Below are positions 22,384 through 34,798 of a DNA stretch of 64,000 nt, piece after piece (positions within the stretch are counted from its first letter, which is position 1; every line of letters starts with the position of its first letter). The stretch is from Clavaria fumosa (lineage: Eukaryota; Basidiomycota; Agaricomycetes; Agaricales; Clavariaceae), in NCBI GenBank assembly GCA_951802425.1, contig OX637796.1:4464001-4528000 (forward strand), read 5' to 3'. The translations under genes were made by a program, and so were the position numbers. The notes under the pieces are model-generated. The model did not search any database and was not told the DNA's origin. It saw nothing but the letters and a program-made list of their open reading frames with translations.

Positions 22384-22896
22384 GAAAATTTCACGGCCAT
22401 TGTCATCACAGGCAGAGGGACCGCATTCTGTGCAGGCATTTACGCGCTTAGGCAGGCAACCCTTCGCACTGACAGGTGGTCGAGCCACAACAGGTACTTG
22501 CCTAGCATCGTCTGAACCCTCGAAGCTCATGTGGTTCTTCTCCTACTTCATCCCAAGGTGAGTGGAAGACCGGCGGAGGGAATCTTCCGATAGGTAACAC
22601 GTTGTCATCGCGCACCATCAAGGCTTCGCAGCCATCTCACGTCGCCATACGTCCTTTTAGCCAGTGAACGGGTTCAAGTACGGCGGAAGAACAGTGATGG
22701 TTGTCAACTGCGATCTAGTCGTGGCAAGCGACGGAACCTCCTTCGCCTTCCCCGAAGTCGGAAGGGCTCATCCCGAAGGAGGTCAGTAGATTCTACGAGA
22801 AATAAAATTCTACAAAGGATCCAGGCGTTCCTGAACTCTGTTTGGGCAGGCATGCGTAGACTCGCGAATGCGGTCAGCGGTCAGTCACCAGGTCGG
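22384..22896 (+). pseudogene. Enoyl-CoA hydratase/isomerase (crotonase) relic
   Basis: Two recognisable crotonase blocks in different frames. The first, FTAIVITGRGTAFCAG (from 22384), is the strand leading to the oxyanion-hole loop. The second, PVNGFKYGGRTVMVVNCDLV followed by ASDGTSFAFPEVG (22662-22781), is the second oxyanion loop and catalytic region. A third piece, MRRLANAV (about 22850-22896), fits the helix after the catalytic residues. The pieces could be exons, but I could not link them into one frame, the N-terminal third is missing, and residues 3' of the last block do not match the family. The canonical GGG of the second loop is YGG here. It is best read as a decaying gene of fatty-acid or amino-acid catabolism. 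Confidence 0.55.
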
Positions 22897-24246
22897 TGCG
22901 AGAAGTCGGCGTTTTGAGGAAGCTCAATGTTGCTCTTCTTTCCCTTTACAGTCGGCTTCCAATATGCTGTTCCTCGGAAATCCAATGACGGCGGCCGAGG
23001 CGCAAAGCAGATGTCGCTTGTGAGTTCCTCTTTTGCCTTCTTGCTTCGTGCCTTAGGCCTGGACTCCCTTTCTCAGCATCAACGATGTACTCAAGGGATC
23101 AACTTGTCGCAGATATTTCCGGAATTCCCCTGCTGCCATACAGAGCACAAAGAGATCACTTCTCTTGGCGAAAGAGTTACACGCATAACGTGTTCGCTTA
23201 TATCTGGAGCACAGAGCACACGTTTCATCGTGGACGGAACAAACTTGTGTGTGACGTTTTTCCTGCATCTTGTAACTCTTATCTCGCCATTCCTTTCCTG
23301 CCGATAGGGAGGATTGAAGACTTCCAACGAAATGTCATCCCCCTTCGCGGATAGTTCAGGTCCATGATGCCTGATTTCTAATGGAGACGGGTCCCGAAAC
23401 AGACAAATTCTGCAAAGCTGTAAAGGCATGTCCGCAAGGTACGTGTCACCCGTGCGTTCAAGGGATCTGTTTCTCAGCCCGACAAATAGGAGGAAGAGGA
23501 ATTTAGTCGGCCCCATCGTGATCAAGCAATTTCGACGTAATCAGGTTCCTTTTAAAGCTTCCAAAACAGGAGAATCGCAAGACAACCGTGGAATGGTAAG
23601 TGAAGGGTCAACATCGTCATTGTTAATACAATACTTGGCTGTCAGATCCCTGAACTGCGAGATATGAACATAAACTTTCCTGATTGTGCACGGGCTTGAC
23701 ACCGTCAACAGCTGACCCTCCTGACCGACCCTTTATGTACGCCACCCTTTCACCCTGCGTTGTCGCGTGTTGACCACCCATACCAACTCCAAGCACGATC
23801 TGGATTCAAGCTTATGTGCCGAGCCAGTCTAGTGACGTCGTTGAATGTAAAGTGAGGCTCTGCATCTGGGGCGCTCATTTCATACAACTCGGCCAGAGAT
23901 ATCACAATCAGTTTGCGACGCGAAGTGGACGGCAGGGTCAAAGGTCGGTGAGAGCGAAGGTGACTTCTGTCACGTGTGGATTCCTCCCTTCACCAGTTCA
24001 CCAGCTTCACCCGCTGAGTAAAATACGGTTTGTCTTGGCATTAGTTTGGATTGCTAGCCGTATTTCTTATCGCGTGAATCGAGATCACTTTTAGATGAAT
24101 AACTGGCTTAATTTTTGCGGTCAATAAGATTTTCAAATATCATTGCGATTGTTCGTCACCAAGTGCGATACGGACAGCCGCTTTTGGGCGTGGGAAACTT
24201 GGAGATCCCTTTACTCACGTGCCTGCCAATAAAAAATTGCCCCTTG
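22897..24246. other. Intergenic region
   Basis: About 1.3 kb with several overlapping open frames on both strands (22927-23667, 23750-24094), none with motifs, consistent splicing or convincing starts. I see no gene that I can defend. Confidence 0.5.
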
Positions 24247-25233
24247 ATGCACACCTTCGTTCCTCCCTCCTCCGGAAGTGCCGAAAATGCCCCACCCTCT
24301 ATCGATGACTCTGAGGCACGCGCGTTCGCCAGGTGGAGGAGACGAGCTGCAGAAATTACGGGCCTCGGTCTGTCAGAAGAGGAACGACGCGCTGCGTTCG
24401 AACGGGCGCGTAGAACCAAGTGTGAACAGTGGAGAGACCATCTCATCTCGTATAGTCCGTACCATCGGTTGTCCTTGGCGTTTTGGATAAACTTCTGACC
24501 GTTATTGTTGGGCTGCGCGCGCAAATCTCAGGTCCATCTGTGGTGTTCATGCTAAAACACCTCCGGCTTTCAGGATGCACAGTCCCGCTTGAGAACATTG
24601 TCTGCAATCCATGTGGCGGCACAAAGGCGGCCGCCGTGTTCACGCCTGAGTTAGGAGCGGTTATACTCTGTGAAGGCAATTTTTCCGGGAAGAAGCACAT
24701 GGAAGCTGCCTTGGTGCACGAACTTGTACATATGTACGACCACTGCAAATTCAAGGTGGACTGGAATAACCTCCGACACCATGCATGCAGCGAGGTGCGC
24801 CAATTTCTTTCCTCTTCGCATCTGCGTTATCCGGGAGACCACTTGCCTTACTGTAGATTCCTTTGTTGAGATCCGTGCCAACAGCTTAAGTGGAGACTGC
24901 ACGTTCGCGCGTGAACTCAAACGGGGCGTCTTAGCCTTTTCGAAGCAGCACCAGGCAAGTTGGCATTAACCCCGTTTTCCCTCCCCTTGGCCCTGTTCTC
25001 TTCTCCCTCACGCCTCATGCTGAAGTGATGCCCAGGCTTGTGTGCGGCGGAGAGCCACTATTTCCGTGCGGGCGAATCCCGCTTGTCCGGACGATGCTGC
25101 GGCTGAACGGGCGGTTAACGAAGTGTGGGATAGTTGCTTCAACGATACACGTCCTTTCGATGAGGTGCGCGCACATATCGCACTGCTCTGGAAATGGATA
25201 GCGCCTGACGCGCCCCTCTTTCAGATGTACTAA
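24247..25233 (+). CDS. ATP23: Mitochondrial inner membrane metalloprotease ATP23, 5 exons
   Basis: A zinc protease of the intermembrane space that processes ATP synthase subunit 6 and acts as its assembly chaperone. Exons 24247-24454, 24532-24794, 24871-24954, 25036-25164 and 25225-25233 give 693 nt or 230 aa, close to the usual length. The active site HELVH lies at residues 132-136 inside [18 protein letters not shown]; conserved [18 protein letters not shown] and [17 protein letters not shown] follow. The third intron has a GC donor (CAG|GCAAGT at 24955). The last exon is 9 nt (Met-Tyr-stop); ignoring that intron gives an unlikely 20-residue tail, whereas splicing gives PFDEMY, the normal ATP23 ending. 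Confidence 0.93.
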
Positions 25234-26557
25234 GTGTACAGTACATGTCATAATGCAGAAGTGACCAGAAAAACCTGTGCTGGATGAACCAGCAAATGTT
25301 CTTGTCCTCAATTGGCGCCCACGACTACAGTCTTTTGTGTTGAAGTAGGTGCAAATAAATAGCAAGACCGAGCTGTCAGGGTAGCAGTCGGTCTCAAGGT
25401 AGTCTGTATGGAGGTTGTGGGCGTCTCCGCGTCAACGGATTGGAATACAATACGTGGCCACCTTCGACATGTACCACCATCCAGATACCGGCATAAAAAC
25501 GAGCGGGTGAAGAGCGCATGTTCAAGCATCTAACCAGGTCTGGTAAACAGTAATTAAGGGTGGAGGCGAGGGCAAATTAACACCCTCTTGAGGACAGAGT
25601 GTTTATCCGCAAATCTGAACGGACTATCTGTGGTTCAATCACCGTCCTGCGGCAAAGTGAGTTACTTTGTCCAATATGCAAAATCAGGCTGGTAGATATA
25701 CTCATCGCGCAGCGCCTACCTCATTTGTCGTTTTGAAAAAAATATCTCACAGCTCGAATCGCGAATAAGTATTTCACGACGAAACAAAAGAGCGATACCT
25801 AGCTTCGCCGCACTCGTCACCGGTACCTTCGCGGCTAGACCAGGCGCATCACAAGTCATGAAACTCTTAGGCACCGGGACGTCCTGTGAGCAAGACGCAT
25901 CCGGGGGCGAAAGGGACGTGGAGGACGGACCCGCAGGCGCCCGGCCGCATGAAGGGAGGTTTGGTTCCGCCGCGCGAGATGCGGAAGCTGCTCGAGGCAA
26001 TGAAGTGCATACACAAGGCGAACTAGAAGTTGTTTGGTTTGAAACGCTGGGTCACTTGTGGCCATGTAGCTTGCGGAGAACGTATCATCGAAGAAATGGA
26101 AGGTTATTTTTTGCACGGCGGGCAGGGCGGGCACGGCGAATTTAGCACACACGTCTCGTTCAATATGGCAATGTGGTTGAGTTGGAAGTTCAGATGCTCA
26201 TGTTGAAGGGTTGAAGATCAGTAACCCAGAATGCTAGACACTTGAGCCCGCTCGTACGCAGCGCCAAATATGATCCTGGGGCTGCCATTTTTTGGATGGA
26301 CGAGATGCTAGGTGATTATGTGTCTTTGAAATCTTGACTAATGTCCACACGGAGACTATCATAGAGCGGGTGCAAAAGAAGGGAAGAGGGTGATACTGTG
26401 CTGACCACTACTCTCGATAAGGAACGAATTGCCCAATGCAAGGCATAATGTAGGTGAGAGACCAGAGAGAAAAAAAGCTACGTATTTGTCCGTATCGCGT
26501 CTTGAAGAAGAGAAGAAAGTGCGAGAGCCATGACGGAGATTCAGACACAATATCCAT
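25234..26557. other. Intergenic region
   Basis: About 1.3 kb. Overlapping frames at 25716-26152 on both strands are GC-rich shadows of each other. No family motif is seen, so no gene is called. Confidence 0.5.
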
Positions 26558-27372
26558 TTACAACACAAAGGCCATGGCGCCAGCACCCGCAGCAAGAGCG
26601 GAAATGGCGAGACAAGCGATGTTCGTAACGGGGAGCTTCATCGCCGCATTGGAATTGCTGAGTGGCGTTGCGCTAGCCGTGCTGGGTGAGTTAGCAGTGG
26701 TGGCCCCGGGTACTGCATTTGTAGTGCCAATGTCGGAGGAAGACGTAGTAAGAACCACCAGACCACTAGACGCCAAGATAAGCTCTCAAGACACAAATAC
26801 CTGGGGCGAGGAGCAACTGACCTAGTGATAGGGGGATTCGACCCAGTAGAAGTGGCACCCGAAACCGTAGACGTGGATGTAGTGATTCCAAAAGCAGTGC
26901 TTTCCGTGTAAATGTCCGACCGGTTCCTACAACAAAGTGAATGAGTGTGCGATGACGACCTCAGAAACTGAACAACGGACTTGATATTGGATGCCCTCAA
27001 CGCATAACCATTGCTACACAAGAATTTCGGTCATGCGACGCGGAAGGAACGAGGAAGGAGACTTGCATTAGATTGACAGGAACTTGCGGAACGGTGATAA
27101 GGAGGATTTCCAAGGCGGGATCCACGTTGTTCCGAATGGTAAGAGCATCATGAAATTGGGGATGCGTAATGGATAAATCGAACGGTGGGTCCGTTGCTGT
27201 CGCCGTCCAAGTGACATTGAGGTCCTGTCCGGAAATCACGTTGGGAGGTGATCCGAACGTAATGGCCTGAGCGAAAGCCGTGAATAGAGAAAGGATACTA
27301 ATTCATGAGACAGGTGAGCTCAAGTTGTCGCAGAAGAGGCAGTTCATACCTGAAACTTGCAATGAGTACCAT
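26558..27372 (-). CDS. Secreted Ser/Thr-rich GPI-type cell-surface protein, 5 exons
   Basis: Exons (minus): 27350-27372, 27067-27297, 26969-27013, 26822-26926 and 26558-26765, totalling 612 nt or 203 aa. A signal peptide occupies about residues 1-19 (hydrophobic, ending AFAQA). A small beta-rich domain follows (GQDLNVTWTAT ... FDLSITHPQFHDALTIRNNVD ... ITVPQVPVN), of the Kre9/Knh1-like type common in basidiomycete wall proteins. Then comes a Ser/Thr-rich spacer and a C-terminal hydrophobic tail (LAISALAAGAGAMAFVL), as for GPI attachment. Intron 2 has a GC donor (AAT|GCAAGT at 27066), needed to give VNLINGYALRASNI. Intron 3 is short (42 nt). Likely a cell-wall or membrane-anchored protein; its ligand is unknown. 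Confidence 0.82.
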
Positions 27373-27389
27373 GGCAGGAGGCAGGAAGT

Positions 27390-27427
27390 GAAACAAGGAG
27401 GAACCGTTGAAACAAGGAGGAACCGTT
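27390..27427. repeat. 19-bp tandem duplication
   Basis: GAAACAAGGAGGAACCGTT is present twice in a row, immediately upstream of the GPI-protein gene, at the junction with degraded copia sequence. Confidence 0.8.
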
Positions 27428-27700
27428 GGTTTTTTTTCTCCATCAGCGTACGTAAGCCGACCCAAAATAGGCAAAGTCTTCTTTCGGTTATCCAGTTGCC
27501 TTGGATACCGACATGTTTGGTTGAACACAAAAACCATAGTCTATAAATCATCATTTCTGGTGCACAAACACCAGGTGAAAAAGAGTGGGGCAGAGTTTGT
27601 ACTCTCCCACTCAGTGAGTCCTCTCTAACCACTCTGAGGATGGTCCAGAATTTCTTGAAGAGTTCACATGATAATGGTTTGGCGAGGACATTGGTGAGCA

Positions 27701-27901
27701 TAGTGTTGCCACGGCTCGGCTAAACCGAGCAAGCCGTTGGACAATGCACAATGGGAGGAGAGATTTTGATACATTTGATCATTCACTCCTTCTGTGAGAG
27801 CCCAAAGCTGCTTATTCTGTGGGACTACCTGTTGATTTGAAGCCACAATACTCAATGCAAATTCCCAAAAAAGAAATTGGCTCGAGCTGTTGGCAACACT
27901 A
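27701..27901. mobile_element. 201-bp hAT miniature element
   Basis: Terminal inverted repeats TAGTGTTGCCA at 27701 and TGGCAACACTA ending at 27901, flanked by the 8-bp target duplication GGTGAGCA (27693-27700 and 27902-27909). The TAGNGTTG terminus and 8-bp duplication are diagnostic of hAT. No coding capacity. Confidence 0.92.
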
Positions 27902-28023
27902 GGTGAGCATGTCCTTTGTGGGGCAGTATTTGAGGGAAACCTCTGCACTGGCAATGCACTTGCAGACAAAGTGGTGGTGAATGTTGATGAAATGGGGTTT
28001 TGAGCTAATGCTATGCACCCCTG

Positions 28024-28848
28024 TAGTGCAGTTGAAGTTTGGTTCAGTCCAGTTCTTGACCATTTTTTGTGAACTGAGGACTGAACTTTGGTTCAGTCCT
28101 TGCATGTGTGCGAACTTAGGACTGGACTTTTTTGAACAGGTTCTGAGGGGTTCAGTTTGGTTTCAAACAGGTTCGAACACCAAACACAAAACATTTCATT
28201 CAAGATGTCAAATTACTGTATCAGTGTCCTCCCAATTATGTCCACTGCACCTTTGCCCAGTATCATGCATCACATCTTCTAGCAATACATGTTCTGCAGT
28301 GGCTCCTGGGCTGTGGCACCTCAGCGCGAACAGGGTGAACATGGAGTGAGACTTTGGCACCTTTGGTTGTGCATGACGACAGCCAAGATCTTGATCTCTG
28401 TGATGTTTTGCGAGTCACTTCTAGGCAACACACTCATCGTTTCGACAGCCCAAACATGGCTGTCATGCAGACAATGTCGCCACCACCATCCTCACCAACA
28501 GTGTCCTCCACCTCAGCACCCTCTCATAAATCACACAGCTCCTTGATTGTTGGTGGTGTCATCAGTGCAGTGGTCCTTGTTTACTTATTGTCATCCTTGG
28601 ATTCATGCTCTGGTGGAGATGCAGATGTCTAGTGCTAGCACGAGCATCTTTGATTAGCCTTAGTAATTACATGGTTCGAACATGTTCGAACCTATCTGAA
28701 CCTGTTCACCAATATCACTCCATTATGAACCCAGAACCGAACTGCAAGTTCAGTTCTGTGAAGCCATTGAACTTAGGACTGAACATCTGAGAACTGAACT
28801 GAAGTTCAGGTTCAGTGACTGGTTCAGAACTGAACTTCGACTGCACTA
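28024..28848. mobile_element. 825-bp non-autonomous hAT element
   Basis: Terminal repeats TAGTGCAGTTGAAGTT at 28024 and the complement ending CTGCACTA at 28848, flanked by 8-bp duplications CACCCCTG (28016-28023 and 28849-28856). The subterminal regions carry many copies of a TTCAG/CTGAA word (for example GTTCAGTCC and GAACTGAACT near both ends), typical of hAT transposase-binding clusters. No transposase frame was found; the open frames at 28289-28632 show no motif. Confidence 0.92.
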
Positions 28849-29147
28849 CACCCCTGGTTTAAAGCAATCTGGTATATAATGCAGGGAAAGCTTGAGATTG
28901 GGATGACTGGAGTTCACATGAGAGAGGTATGTATTCAGTAACATAGTAAAAGCTATAACAAATTAACAATAGCACATACCTGGAGTTCATGCAAGAGAGG
29001 TGAAGCTCCAGATACGGCAGTATGAAAAATAATCAGGGCTCTGAGGCCACTTCGCTGGCAGGCACCAAACCAATAGGACTTTAAAGTACATGTACTAGTC
29101 CTACTTGGGATAGGGCATTAGCTGAACCTTTGTCACTCCCACTCGGA

Positions 29148-29481
29148 TTATGTCCTAACTCCCACTCCAAGTGCACCATGAAATTTTTCAAATGGTTTGC
29201 AGGAGAGTGCTTTGGTGAATATATCGACTACCATGTCCTTCATAGAACAAAACTTGAGGTCAATCTCTAAGTTTACAATGTGTTCTCGAATGAAATGGTG
29301 CTGTATGTCGATATGTTTCATGCGGGAGTGCGAAACAGGGTTGCGGGAGAGAGTGATACACCCTTGGTTATCAGCGTGGATTGTCATCACTTCAGCTTGT
29401 GTGAATCCGAGATCCTCAAGTAGCGTACGAAGCCAGATAGCCTCTTTAGTAGCATTGGAAGCCACCATGTATTCTGCCTTG
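29148..29481 (-). pseudogene. Ty1/copia RNase H, 3' part (other half at 35094)
   Basis: Encodes the copia RNase H C-terminus: MVASNATKEAIWL, HADNQGCITLSRNP, KHIDIQHHFIRE and VDIFTKALS. It is continuous with the fragment at 35094-35880 once the gypsy element (29482-35088) and one copy of the 5-bp CCTTG duplication are removed: the codons at the junction then read STVKAEYMVAS, as expected in the family. No functional element remains here. Confidence 0.88.
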
Positions 29482-29772
29482 TATCAGACTGGGTCTCACA
29501 CAACTTAAGCGTAAGGTCATGACGACAATACTAAGATAAGGGGAAAAGAGTACAAAAAAGGAAAAGTGAAAGTACTTATAGCGAACACTTCGGCACTTGC
29601 CGGCATTCCCACGCTCGGACCCTCGGATCACGTGATGCGCCCAGGCCCCAGGTCATGTGATCTTACATGATTACATAATCTGACTCAGCCACAGGTCATG
29701 TGACCTTCCAACAACCCTCCCCAGTTTCTCCACAACTGCACTTTGGGATGGCTTACATAAGTGATCCTAACA
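29482..29772 (-). repeat. Gypsy-A1 3' LTR
   Basis: 291 bp. One intact TCACGTGA box near 29629 and two decayed TCATGTGA boxes (about 29675 and 29697). Confidence 0.9.
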
Positions 29773-29997
29773 TCACCCCCCTCTTAAGGCTGGGCGTCCT
29801 GACCAGCTAGCTTGGCCTTGTCGGGGTGAGCAAGGAAGAAGTCCCAGAGAAGCAGTTCCACATTGGTGAGGTTCCGTCATGGCTCCCAAGTGTTCTCCTC
29901 TACAGGGTATCCCAACCACTTCACCAGGTATCTCACTCCACGCCCCACCTTCTTAACATCAAGGATCACCTCCACATCATACTCCAGGTGGTCATCA

Positions 29998-32900
29998 TCA
30001 ATTGTAGGGGGTGGAGGGGGAGGCAGGTTCTGAGAAGGAAGGGGGATGGTAAGGTGTCAACAGCAACTCATTGAAGACCTGATGGATGCGCCAGGCCCAA
30101 GAGAGCTTGAGCTGATACCCTGCTGGCCCCACCTTCTCCTCAATGGCGAAGGGCCCTGCTCGTTTATGGTCAAGCTTCTTCGAGGGCCAGTCCATTTTCA
30201 GGTTCCGGGTGTCTAACCAGACCAGGTCTCCTGTAGAGTACTCATGGCTCAGACGCTTCCCAACATCATAGCTCCTCTTCATTGCAGCTGCTGCTTTCTC
30301 CATCGCTTCCTTGGCTGCTCTTCGGGACTCCGTGAGCTTAGCCATCCACTCATCTGCAGCAGGGTTTACCTCCGAGGGTGGGCAGAGCCCCCCATTCCAT
30401 GGGTGCCAGCCATAGTCAAGGAAGAAAGGCATCTGTCCTGTTGCGGAGTGCTCACGATTGTTAAGAGCAAACTCAGCAGTCAACAACCACTCGGCCCAAT
30501 CATCCTGGAGGTGGTCCACATAGGCCCGGAGATAGATCTCCATCTCCTGGTTCGCCCGTTCCGTCTGTCCATCAGTCTGTGGATGGAAGGCAGTACTTGG
30601 ATTTGCCTTTACCCGGATCATGGAGTAGAACTCCTTCATGAAGCGGGACACAAACTGGGACCCCTGGTCACTCACAACCTTGTGAGGGACTCCATGGTCA
30701 CGAAACACTCGATCCCAGAGGAGACGCGCTGCTCCAAGTCCCATGAGGTCAAGCCCAATCGCTTCGAGCAGTGTCCGTTTTGTGAACTTGTCGACAATGA
30801 CAAGGATGGCATTATGTCCACAGGAGAGGGGGAGGGGACCGACTATGTCCCATGAGATCACCGACCAGGGACCATCGGGAACCGGATGGGGGTGCAGTGG
30901 GGCAGCACGCTTGGTACGGTCGGGCTTCGTCTGCTGGCATGTCTCACACCCCTGGGCATACCAATCTGCATCTTTCACCATGTCTGGCCACCAATAACCC
31001 TTCACTAGTGCTGCTCTCAACTTCCGGGGCCCAGGGTGTCCAGCAGCAGGGAGGTCATGCTCAAACTCAAGGACAGCCTCACGAGCTCCTAGGGGGACCC
31101 AAGTGACTATCCCCTTTTGCCAGAGTCCAGCACGATCTCACATCCACTCATCATCAAGCTCCTCCGGCTTCTGTACGTGTACCGCACTATTTTTCTGGAG
31201 CAGTGTCTCCATTTCCGATGTGAATGACACACAGACTTCCGTTTCCGGGAAAACCTGCACTGGTGCATCCTCCTCCACCATCTCTCCATAGTCCGGTCTC
31301 CGGGAGAGTGCATCTGCCTTTGTATTCGACTTGCCAGTGCGATACTTTATCTCAAAGTCAAAGCACTGGAGCTCCCCAACCCAATGGACCTGTCTCGGTT
31401 TCAACTTCTGGGGCTTCCAGAAGTATTGGAGGTTCGCATGGTCTGTCCAGATCTCAATTGTCTCATCTGCTCCAATGAGGTACGCCCGCCACTCACGAAG
31501 TGCCCGAATCACAGCCAAGAACTCCTTGTCATACATGTCGTAGTTCTTCTCAGCTGCAGTGAGGGCCTTGGAGATATAGTCAACAACTCTCCATGTTCCA
31601 TCTGTCTGCTGCTGCGAGAGCACTCCACCAGTTGCCAGGTTACTTGCATCCATCTCTACCTTCCATCTCCCTTTGTCCTGAGGCAGAGCCAAGACCGGGG
31701 CTGATACGAGTGCCTGACGGAGATCTCAGAAGGCTGCTTCCTCCTCCTCCTCCCATTTCCAAGGAACATTCCCAGTCAGCCGGAAGAGTGGCTTGGCCCT
31801 GGCAGAAAGATTTGGGATGTGCCGGCGGAGGTAGTTCAACATCCCATTGAACCTCTGGACATCCTTCACATTCCTAGGATGTGGCCAATCTCGGACTGCC
31901 ACACCCTTTGCTGGGTCATGCTCTAGCTGGTTGTGAGAGATCTTCATCCCCAGGAAGATGATCTCACTCTTCTCAAACTCGCATTTACTGAGTTTGAGAC
32001 ACAACCCATTCTCTCCAAACTTCCTCAAGACCCGATCCATTCAATACCGGTGTGTTGCCAAATCTTCTGCAAACACAATCACATCATCCACATAAGCCCA
32101 GACATGTCCTCCTGCAATCTCCTCCCTCAACACATGATTCATGAAGTGCTGGAAGGTGGCAGGTGCATTCTGCAGTCCAAACCACATGACAGCTGGTTCG
32201 AAGAGTCCACGGGGTGTCAGGAAGGCACAGCGGTGCTGGTGCTTGGGCCAGACCTGCATAGACGGGAAACCTCCCTTTGCATCAATCTTAGAGTAGATTG
32301 ACGCTCCTTTAAGCACATCCACTGTGTCTCGGATGCGGGGGAGGGGGTACTTGTCCTTGATCAGGTGTGCATTCAGCCTCGAGTAGTCAATGATCAGCCA
32401 CAGCTTGTCCTTCTCATGTTTGAAGAAGAAGGGGCTGGCATACGGGGATTTCGAGGGGCAGATTTGTCCAGAAGCAAGTTGCTCATCCACCCAATGGTTC
32501 ATCTCCACCATCTCCTGCCGTGTCAGTGAGTATAGCTTGGAGGAGAGGTGCTCTGGGTCCTTTTTGAACTCGATTTTAATATTGAAGTCCGGTCGGGAGT
32601 GGGGAAGCTCATCCCACTTCGCTTCACTAAAAACCAAAGGGTAGTGGCTGGGCCAATCGGGGGTAGGGCCAGAGTTGGGAAAACGGGTGTCCGGAATACT
32701 TGTGGATGCAAGGGTACTTGTTTTCGGGGGTGCAGGGGGTTGAGGGGATGGGGAACACTGTGGGGGGCAGCAGGTAAGGCTCAGCTCTGCCTTCTTCCAG
32801 TCGATGTCAGGGTTGTGTCGCTTGAGCCAGTCATGCCCAAGGATGACCTTGTGGGATTGGATCTTTCCCAGCAGGAAATGGACCCGTTCACAATGGTCGC

Positions 32901-34227
32901 CCACCTTCACCAGCAGCTCAATTCCAAACCAGATTTTACCCTCTCTGTTCTGTGACCCATCCACATTGTACATTGTGATCAGGTTCAGCAAGGGAGATGG
33001 CTCCAGGCCCACTCTTTTCACCCACTCTAAATCCATGAAACAGTTGGTGCATCCTGAGTCGACAAGGGCCTTCGTCATAGCCCACTTGCCAGTGCTGAGG
33101 GCCTCCAAGTGCACCTGGATGGCTAGCTCTCGTGGCACATGTTTCTCCACCTCTGGCTGCACCTTGGTTGGGTGCTCTGCCAGTCTCACTTCCTCTTTCA
33201 CCTCAGCCCCAATTTGGGTATGTCTCCGCTGCAAGATAGTATACTTTGGTATACTTGCTGTGGGCACAGGGACAGAATGGGGGCTGGAACGACTCTTCTC
33301 CCCAGCCAGAGTCCTCCTTTCTCTCTCAAGTGGCTCCAGTTTTGCTTGGAGCAATGTAATCTCTCTCTGGTAATCCTCCATTGTTCGGGGGGTACCTGGC
33401 ACTCCACAGGTTTGGGTTCTTGGGACTTGCGGATGCATGTCAGGCAGGGGGCAGAAACGGATGGCATGCCCAATCTGGTGGCATCGGAAACAACGTCTCT
33501 CATCAGCAGGGGCACATCCCTGGCCCATGGCCACATTCAGAGGGCACGAGAGGGTTGCAGCAGGTCGCGAAAAGGTCGCGGTGGGTTGCACGGGGGTCAC
33601 GAAAGGTCGCGCAGGGGTCACAATGGGTCGTGGTGTCCGTTCCATGACTATCTCGTCAAATCGCCTTTGCTGGGCATCCAGTCTTTCTGCCAGCACTTTC
33701 CATTCTCCATAAGTCTCTGGCATCAGGGAGACACCATAGATCCTCTCCACCAACCTCCTACTCAGGTTCAACTCCAGCCAATGGACCAGGATTCCTGAGT
33801 CCTTCTCTGCACTCAACTCTGCCCGTTGGAACAGCATCTCGAATCTTGCAAAGAACTCTGGTGCCATTGTGGCACCCTGTTTCAACCCTGCAATATCGGC
33901 AAGGGCAGTCGCACAGTTGTTCAGGTCATCGAACACTCGCTTTATCTCCTCCACAAACTCTGCCCAGGTTCTGGCCTCGCCACTACCCAGGATCTCTTCC
34001 ACCTTCATATTCACCCATTCAGCAGCGAATCCATCTCCAGTAATTTTGCTCAAAGCAAAGAGGACCTTCACCAGGTCCATAGCATAGGTAGTCGGGTTCA
34101 CCATAAACAAGAGGCGAAGTGATTGGAGGAACGTACAGAAGTTCCATTTCTGCCCATCAAAGGGGGCAACAGATAGGTCAAGCCTCATAGGTTGGGCTAC
34201 AGGCGGGGCAACATGGTCTGCCATCAC
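29998..34227 (-). pseudogene. Gypsy-A1 gag-pol polyprotein, with three in-frame TGA stops
   Basis: Reading leftwards from 34227: gag capsid region, zinc knuckle CFRCHQIGHAIRFC (about 33486), aspartic protease DSGCTN (about 33050), RT with YVDD (about 32070), RNase H (about 31650), integrase zinc region and DDE core (31020-30500). The chromodomain before 29850 is partly out of frame. In-frame TGA stops at 32041-32043, 31726-31728 and 31138-31140 fall where the related intact copy at 52070-55693 has Trp, Gln and Arg. Gag and pol are a single open frame here, unlike the intact copy. Inactive. Confidence 0.88.
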
Positions 34228-34787
34228 AGGCCCTGGATGCTGTAAATAAAGTTCTGGGCCTTGGGCACTCAGGATTTCTTCGATCTCTTAACAGTCCTGT
34301 CCTCTTAGGCTGCTCTTCTGTGTACTTATGTACCTATAGAACTCTTATTCTATGAAACTTTTGTTAACATGGGGCCTGAATGGTGTCCCAGGTGGTCGCT
34401 CCACAACTCCTAATGAGTTGCCTGTGCACCCTTCTGACAATGGTCACAGAGCAAGGGCCCTGTCCACTGGACCAGGAAACTACAGAAAGACTATGTAGGG
34501 GCCTTTCCTTGCCCTGTACACTACACGATTCACTGGTACATAGCTGTAAAACAAGGTTCCAGGCCTTGGGCACTCGGTATCACTTGGGAAGAGTCACAGT
34601 AGACTTCCTCTGGGTCTGGTCACATGTATCTACACACAGTAAAAATTTCGCATGGTTCTGTTACACACCACGGGCAGGGTAAAGGAGAAGAGGATGATAG
34701 GGGCTGAGCTGTGACAACGTGTCACAGTTTGAAATTAAGGGTCCAGGCTAGCCAGGTTAGGACACGGGGCTAGGGCGGACAGGCGGA

Positions 34788-34798
34788 TCTTAGTATTA
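34788..34798 (-). promoter_or_regulatory. Gypsy-A1 primer-binding site (self-priming type)
   Basis: Adjacent to the 5' LTR. On the element strand AATACTAAGAT is the exact complement of ATCTTAGTATT within the LTR, just downstream of its AT-rich promoter. There is no TGG start as in tRNA-primed sites. Confidence 0.7.

Larger units (their letters stand above)
27600..29000 (-). pseudogene. Ty1/copia retrotransposon pol fragment (RNase H), split by two hAT elements
   Basis: A degraded C-terminal copia polyprotein. Removing the elements at 27701-27901 and 28024-28848 rejoins pieces typical of copia RNase H: NQGCIALAQNP, then a frameshift, then SLKYCPTKDMLTNVLAKPLS and a short helix (FKKFWTILRVV). 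The catalytic upstream part is missing or unreadable beyond about 28890. It is a relic with no function expected. Its 3' side abuts the promoter of the GPI-protein gene, and its 5' side abuts a second copia fragment. Confidence 0.75.

Noticed and set aside
25716..26152. Overlapping GC-rich frames on both strands
   Set aside because: They are mutual shadows with no motif or splice support.
28289..28632. Possible membrane protein frame inside the 825-bp hAT element
   Set aside because: Lies within a non-autonomous element, low complexity, and no transposase motif.
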